Below are positions 7,641-11,088 of a DNA stretch of 11,088 bases, one piece after another. Numbering within the stretch: position 1 is the stretch's first letter; every line of letters starts with the position of its first letter. The stretch lies in the NCBI GenBank assembly GCA_025997935.1, contig BNVG01000067.1:1-11088 (forward strand). Direction: 5' to 3'. A program made the position numbers and the translations under genes. The stretch is from Synergistales bacterium. Its GTDB lineage: Bacteria; Synergistota; Synergistia; Synergistales; Aminobacteriaceae. The notes below the pieces were generated by a model that made no database searches, was not told where the DNA came from, and worked only from the letters and a program-made list of their open reading frames with translations.

Positions 7641-8231
7641 GTGTTCAAATTTGACAGTATCGAAAGCCAGGGCGAACTGAAAGAAAACTGTTACCTGTTC
7701 TGGTGTGCGGAAAGTTTGGAAGCGGCGGTTATCGACCCCGGCGACAGAGCGGAGCGTATTCTCTCTCGTTTGCGGGAGCTTGGGCTCAAGGTTCGTTATA
7801 TTCTGCTGACCCACGGACACCATGACCATATCGGCGCGGTGGCGGCTGTTCAGGCCGCTACCGGCGCAGTTGTCGCCATTCACCGATTGGAGGCGCGGCC
7901 CAAACACGCGGACTGGTATGACGGCGCCATAAAGTTTGAGGACGGGCAGGAAATACGGGTTGGACAGGAAAAGCTGAAAGTCCTGCACACGCCGGGCCAT
8001 ACGCCGGGCGGGGTCTGCTTCTGGACGAAGGGGATTGTTTTTAGCGGAGACACGCTGTTTCACACCGATGTGGGCTATTCCAATTTCCCCGGAGGCAACT
8101 TCGCGGACCTCGAGCGTTCAATACGAGAAAAACTCTATGTCCTCGACGAATCTACTGAAGTTTATCCGGGACACGAAGAAAGCACGACCATCGGCGAAGA
8201 AAAATGGCATAATACTGTGGTTCGGGCTTGA
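7641..8231 (+). CDS. Metallo-beta-lactamase-fold hydrolase, glyoxalase II-like
   Basis: This 196-residue cytoplasmic hydrolase carries the full binuclear metal site of the superfamily. THGHHDH sits at 57-63 (His58, His60, Asp62, His63), His120 in HTPGHTPG, Asp137 in FSGDTLF, and His178 in YPGHE. The closing STTIGEEK is typical of the small bacterial hydroxyacylglutathione hydrolase-like group. These are shorter than classical glyoxalase II (about 250 residues) and lack its C-terminal substrate-binding helices, so the thioester substrate is uncertain. The gene starts 10 bp after the TetR-type gene and is followed 31 bp later by a glyoxalase I-like gene. Together the pair could convert methylglyoxal and a thiol cofactor to lactate. 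Start GTG at 7641 is chosen from its ribosome binding site. The fold and metal site are certain; the pathway role is inferred from the neighbour. Confidence 0.92.
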   Translation: MFKFDSIESQGELKENCYLFWCAESLEAAVIDPGDRAERILSRLRELGLKVRYILLTHGHHDHIGAVAAVQAATGAVVAIHRLEARPKHADWYDGAIKFEDGQEIRVGQEKLKVLHTPGHTPGGVCFWTKGIVFSGDTLFHTDVGYSNFPGGNFADLERSIREKLYVLDESTEVYPGHEESTTIGEEKWHNTVVRA

Positions 8232-8262
8232 AGAATTTAAGCGAAAGGAATGGATAAAATCC

Positions 8263-8634
8263 ATGAAGACAAAATTTCTCCACACAAACATCAACGTATT
8301 GGACTTGGGACGCAGCATCGCGTTCTACGAGAGGGCATTGGGCTTGAAGGAGGCGCGGCGCAAGGAAGACCCCAATTTTACTATCGTATTTATGGGCGAC
8401 TGCGCCACAGATTACAGGTTAGAGCTGACATGGCTGAAGGACAGGACGAAAGCCTACGAACTGGGGGACAACGAGTCTCATATAGCGTTCGAGGCTGAGG
8501 ACTTCGACGCGGCCCACAAGCTCCACGAGGAGATGGGCTGTATCTGTTACGAGAACCCCAAGATGGGCATATATTTTATCGAGGATCCCGACGGTTACTG
8601 GTTGGAGGTCATACCCCCAAGACACGGCGTATGA
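8263..8634 (+). CDS. VOC-family metalloenzyme, lactoylglutathione lyase (glyoxalase I)-like
   Basis: This 123-residue protein has the paired beta-alpha-beta-beta-beta units of the vicinal oxygen chelate fold. Residues at the four metal-ligand positions of glyoxalase I are present: His7 in FLHTNI, Glu54 in RLELTW, His73 in ESHIAFE, and Glu115 in YWLEVIP. IEDPDGYWLEV is the usual family ending. Known enzymes of this type isomerise the hemithioacetal of methylglyoxal and a thiol. Many clostridial relatives are annotated the same way, although glutathione itself is often absent in such organisms. The ATG at 8263 aligns with the family N-terminus. The only ribosome binding site, AAAGGAA at 8244-8250, is rather far at 12 nt. 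Its partner in the pathway may be the glyoxalase II-like hydrolase directly upstream. Another VOC reaction cannot be excluded. Confidence 0.92.
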   Translation: MKTKFLHTNINVLDLGRSIAFYERALGLKEARRKEDPNFTIVFMGDCATDYRLELTWLKDRTKAYELGDNESHIAFEAEDFDAAHKLHEEMGCICYENPKMGIYFIEDPDGYWLEVIPPRHGV

Positions 8635-8668
8635 GATGAGTTTCGCGACGGGCAGGACTGGTGAGCTT

Positions 8669-9973
8669 ATGATAACAAAATCGGATGTCGTCTCATACGC
8701 AAAAAGCCTTGGAGCGGGACTTGTGGGTTTTGCTCCTGTGGAGAGGTGGCGGGAAAAAGGCGATCTGCACCCCAATTTTTTCCCCGATTCCGTATGGCCA
8801 GAGACAAAAACGGTGATAGTTATGTGCGTTCCGTCGCTGACGCCCGTCCACGATACAAAGATAACAAGGCTTCATCGCTCGCTGTACAACATCACAAACC
8901 AGAGGCTCGACGAGATGGCCTATATGCTGTCCGTATATTTGAACCGTAACGGCGTTCCGGCTATTTACGCGCCCCGCGACGGTTACGCCACGGACGGCAA
9001 AATCTTAAAAGAGAACCCCACCGCCGCTTTTTCGCACGTATGGGCCGGTTATTACGCCGGGCTTGGCACGGTCGGCTGGAATCACACGCTGTTGACCCGC
9101 AAATACGGCCCCCGGCATAGGTTAGTTTCGGCGCTCAGCGCTCAAAGTTTCGAGGGAGATCCTTTGATTGAGGATAATCTCTGCACAAAATGCCGCGTTT
9201 GCGAAAAAGCCTGCCCCTTTGAATCGTTTTCATCCCCTCAGGACGGAGTCGTATCCAACCGCGTAAGCGCGGACATGAACAAAAGCCGTTGCGCGCATAA
9301 GTATGAACACTTTGAGGGAATGCCGTATCAACACTGCGGCTTTTGTATAAAAACCTGCCCCGTAGGCGAGGACTTGCGCCTGTTCGGCAGCCCAAGTACG
9401 CGGGAATATTTCGAAGCCCACCATGATTTTGAAAAATGGACAATGGGGGTAGGCGGAAACATCGACGTTGCGGGCAAGGCCGACGGATTGAATGAGGAGC
9501 GTGTTTTAGTACGCGGCGTAAACAAGGCTGGCTTGAGCGCAAAAGAAGACACAGCCGTTTCATTTGACGCCATCGAGAAGTACGCGCAAAGTCTGGGAGT
9601 GGATATTGTCGGGTTTGCGAACGCGTCAGATTGGGGTTCTGAAGTGAACGTGCCGAGCGAGTTGTACCCCGCGGCGATATGGCCAATGGCGCGGTCCGTG
9701 ATAGTTCTTGCGGTACGCGCGCAAAACGGGGAGCGCGACGCCGAGGCGAGGATATTAGACGAGGCGGCTTATCGCCTTGCGGCCTGGCTGTGCGAGCAAC
9801 AATGCCCGTCTATTCACCTTCCAAGCGATACGGGAGATGAAGATTATATCGCAGGCGCGTCAATGCCGCTATTTTCCCACGAGTGCGCGGCTAAACTTGC
9901 GGGCCTTGACTCAGGCGGTATTAGGGCTGTTTCTGTATTGACAACTCTTGACCTTGAATATCGAAAAAACTGA
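8669..9973 (+). CDS. QueG-like two-cluster 4Fe-4S protein with a fused, degenerate second N-terminal module
   Basis: This 434-residue protein begins with a module related to the N-terminal part of epoxyqueuosine reductase QueG and the reductive dehalogenases (TKSDVVSYAKSLG, VGFAPVERW, then AGLGTVGWNHTLLTRKYGPR). A ferredoxin-like segment follows: Cys172, 175, 178 and 182 (CxxCxxCxxxCP), then Cys208, 223, 226 and 230 (CGFCIKTCPVG), enough for two 4Fe-4S clusters. From about 298 the N-terminal module repeats (AIEKYAQSLGVDIVGFA, YPAAIWPMARSVIVLAV) and runs to the stop. The second copy is shorter, missing the GWNxxLLTxxYGP strand, and has no cysteine clusters of its own. Related enzymes bind cobalamin and reduce organic substrates; the substrate here is unknown, and a true queuosine role is doubtful. 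Start ATG 8669 fits the family N-terminus and the next gene. ATG 8636, 11 codons longer, remains possible through coupling to the VOC gene stop. Confidence 0.85.
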   Translation: MITKSDVVSYAKSLGAGLVGFAPVERWREKGDLHPNFFPDSVWPETKTVIVMCVPSLTPVHDTKITRLHRSLYNITNQRLDEMAYMLSVYLNRNGVPAIYAPRDGYATDGKILKENPTAAFSHVWAGYYAGLGTVGWNHTLLTRKYGPRHRLVSALSAQSFEGDPLIEDNLCTKCRVCEKACPFESFSSPQDGVVSNRVSADMNKSRCAHKYEHFEGMPYQHCGFCIKTCPVGEDLRLFGSPSTREYFEAHHDFEKWTMGVGGNIDVAGKADGLNEERVLVRGVNKAGLSAKEDTAVSFDAIEKYAQSLGVDIVGFANASDWGSEVNVPSELYPAAIWPMARSVIVLAVRAQNGERDAEARILDEAAYRLAAWLCEQQCPSIHLPSDTGDEDYIAGASMPLFSHECAAKLAGLDSGGIRAVSVLTTLDLEYRKN

Positions 9974-9984
9974 GGAATATATTT

Positions 9985-10755
9985 ATGGCGGAAATTTTAA
10001 CGAAAGAAGCGATAGTTAAAAAAGCGTTGGCGTTCGGCGCTGAGTTCGTCGGTTTTGCGCTCCTGTCAGAAAAGACAGCGGACTGGGCTCAGACCGTGAT
10101 AACGCTGGGCGTTCCGTTGCTACTTCCTATATTAGACACTACTCCGTCGGTATGGGGGCTGGAGCAGGAAAAAATCACCGCCGGCTTACTCCTAAAAACA
10201 GCCAACCGAGTGTCGGCATTTTTGATAGCCCACGCCGAAAAGGCCGTCCGAGCCGAGTTGAGCGACGAAGAGCTCGTCAGGGCCGGATATTGCGCCGGCC
10301 TTGGCGCTGTCGGAAAAAACAGAAGACTCGTGACCGATAGTTTTGGGCCGCGTGTAAAATTAACGGCCGTCCTGACCTCGTTCAGGATACCCGAAGCCGA
10401 GCCGGAGAAGCGACCGCCGAGGAATCCGTGCGTCGATTGCGACAACTGCGTTCGCATTTGCCCGGTCGGCGCGCTGGACTCCTCTGACGACGCGTCTCGT
10501 TGCGCGTCTCGCGAAAGGGAACTGAAAAGCAGCTTCAAAAACCCATGCGCGGCGTGTCTTAAAGTATGCCCCGTCGGGCTTGATCGCAAACTGTATCAAA
10601 GTTACGACTTCCAAAAATATTTTGATGAGAAGAAAACACTTGACGAAGACCCGAGCGCGAAACGGTACAGCGACTGGGTACACGTCAGAAGCTACGGAAG
10701 CTACCCGCACAGGAGCGTTGAGGATACTCCTTTCAAAGGAAAGACGTTCGATTAA
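9985..10755 (+). CDS. Compact QueG-like two-cluster 4Fe-4S protein
   Basis: This 256-residue protein is a paralog of the gene just upstream. Its N-terminus (TKEAIVKKALAFGAEFVGFA) aligns with TKSDVVSYAKSLGAGLVGFA of that protein. It then has AGYCAGLGAVGKN and FGPRVKLTAVLTSF, the conserved core. Cysteines 149, 152, 155 and 159 form CxxCxxCxxxCP, and 173, 188, 191 and 195 supply the second cluster (CAACLKVCPVG). It is much shorter than QueG (about 380 residues), mainly because the part between VGFA and AGLGAVG is compressed. The start is firm: GAGGA overlaps the upstream stop codon, 8 nt before the ATG. It is probably a cytoplasmic electron-transfer or reductase partner of the upstream protein, since the truncated second module there and this complete small protein could pair. 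That pairing is conjecture. The substrate is unknown. Confidence 0.88.
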   Translation: MAEILTKEAIVKKALAFGAEFVGFALLSEKTADWAQTVITLGVPLLLPILDTTPSVWGLEQEKITAGLLLKTANRVSAFLIAHAEKAVRAELSDEELVRAGYCAGLGAVGKNRRLVTDSFGPRVKLTAVLTSFRIPEAEPEKRPPRNPCVDCDNCVRICPVGALDSSDDASRCASRERELKSSFKNPCAACLKVCPVGLDRKLYQSYDFQKYFDEKKTLDEDPSAKRYSDWVHVRSYGSYPHRSVEDTPFKGKTFD

Positions 10756-10760
10756 GGGAG

Positions 10761-11088
10761 CTATTTAGAGCCGGGAATGCCCGAGGCGCAGGGAACGCCC
10801 GTCTGACAAAGTCCGCAACAGCCGGCCTCGAAGCCGTAGCGTTCCCGCACATAAGCCGAGGTCTTTTCCAAATACGCGGAGCATTTTCGCTTGTCGTGCC
10901 CCTCCACGGATAAGGCTTCGGCGGGGCAACGTTTTATGCAGACCCCGCAGAGTTTTTTGGTCTTATGGAGACAGTATTCGTCATATCGCTTGTACGGTCG
11001 TGGCGTTGGCGGAATCGCGCCGCGCAAAACTACGGAGCCGAATCGCGACGCCTTGCCCAAGGGTGTAATCAGCCCGTCGCAGAGGCCG
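10761..11088 (-). CDS. QueG-like 4Fe-4S protein, C-terminal part (5' end beyond window edge)
   Basis: The frame is open to the right edge, giving 108 visible residues before the TAG stop. It starts in GLCDGLITPLGKASRFGSVV, which corresponds to the GKNxxLLTxxFGPRVRxxxVL strand of QueG-like proteins. Two cluster motifs follow: Cys39, 47, 50 and 54 (LCGVCIKRCP), then Cys69, 90, 91, 94 and 100 (CCGLCQTGVPC). The CGLCQTGVPC ending marks a common subfamily annotated as epoxyqueuosine reductase, distinct from the two + strand neighbours, which end in CPVG. The TTG at 11060 is only an internal leucine; the true start lies outside the window. The gene converges on the compact paralog, with 5 bp between stop codons and no visible terminator, so the transcripts may overlap. 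Confidence 0.87.
   Translation of the reverse strand, partial: GLCDGLITPLGKASRFGSVVLRGAIPPTPRPYKRYDEYCLHKTKKLCGVCIKRCPAEALSVEGHDKRKCSAYLEKTSAYVRERYGFEAGCCGLCQTGVPCASGIPGSK

Noticed and set aside
8035..8262. Upstream extension of the VOC reading frame into the hydrolase gene
   Set aside because: The frame is open, but the added residues have no family similarity and would overlap most of the hydrolase C-terminus. The ATG at 8263 matches the VOC N-terminus.
9135..9686. 183-codon - strand open frame rich in Arg, Ser and Pro
   Set aside because: It is antisense to the cysteine-cluster region of the QueG-like gene, and its composition is that of a shadow frame.
10756..10760. Terminator between the two convergent Fe-S genes
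   Set aside because: Only five bases separate the stop codons, and no hairpin with a T-run is visible around them.

Overview
The window reads as a stretch of bacterial chromosome with mixed base composition, dense genes and short gaps. The gene families fit an anaerobic or facultatively anaerobic bacterium: a Cache-sensing hybrid kinase with HD-GYP response regulators, a MalT-like LuxR regulator, and several soluble two-cluster 4Fe-4S proteins related to epoxyqueuosine reductase. The style of the kinase and regulators resembles Clostridia-type Firmicutes or Synergistota. This is an impression from family resemblance only; no rRNA or other marker gene is present to settle it.

Region 1 (1-4184, + strand) is a c-di-GMP signalling block. 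It opens with the last 46 codons of an HD-GYP protein. Next comes a 948-residue membrane hybrid histidine kinase (Cache sensor, HisKA, HATPase, REC, HPt), then a 362-residue REC-HD-GYP protein whose C-terminus closely resembles the partial protein at the left edge. The kinase and its downstream partner hold all four phosphate-carrying residues of a His-Asp-His-Asp relay, ending in a predicted c-di-GMP phosphodiesterase.

Region 2 (4228-6786, - strand) is one large STAND-type ATPase with a C-terminal LuxR helix-turn-helix. It converges on region 1 and diverges from region 3. The 169-bp AT-rich divergent region (6787-6955) holds a consensus -10 box for this gene and, just after the predicted transcription start, a perfect 10-bp palindrome that looks like an operator.

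Region 3 (6956-10755, + strand) is a probable operon with gaps of 10-34 bp. It encodes a TetR-family regulator with a TTG start, a glyoxalase II-like metallo-beta-lactamase-fold hydrolase, a glyoxalase I-like VOC metalloenzyme, and two QueG-like 4Fe-4S proteins, the first carrying a fused, decayed second copy of its own N-terminal module. A third, more distant QueG-like protein enters from the right edge on the - strand (10761-11088) and nearly abuts the operon end. A TetR-controlled response to reactive carbonyls or other electrophiles, with attached redox proteins, is the simplest reading. The substrates of the Fe-S proteins cannot be told from sequence.

I saw no tRNA, rRNA, CRISPR array, insertion sequence, integrase or clear Rho-independent terminator. 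No gene-free stretch exceeds 300 bases.
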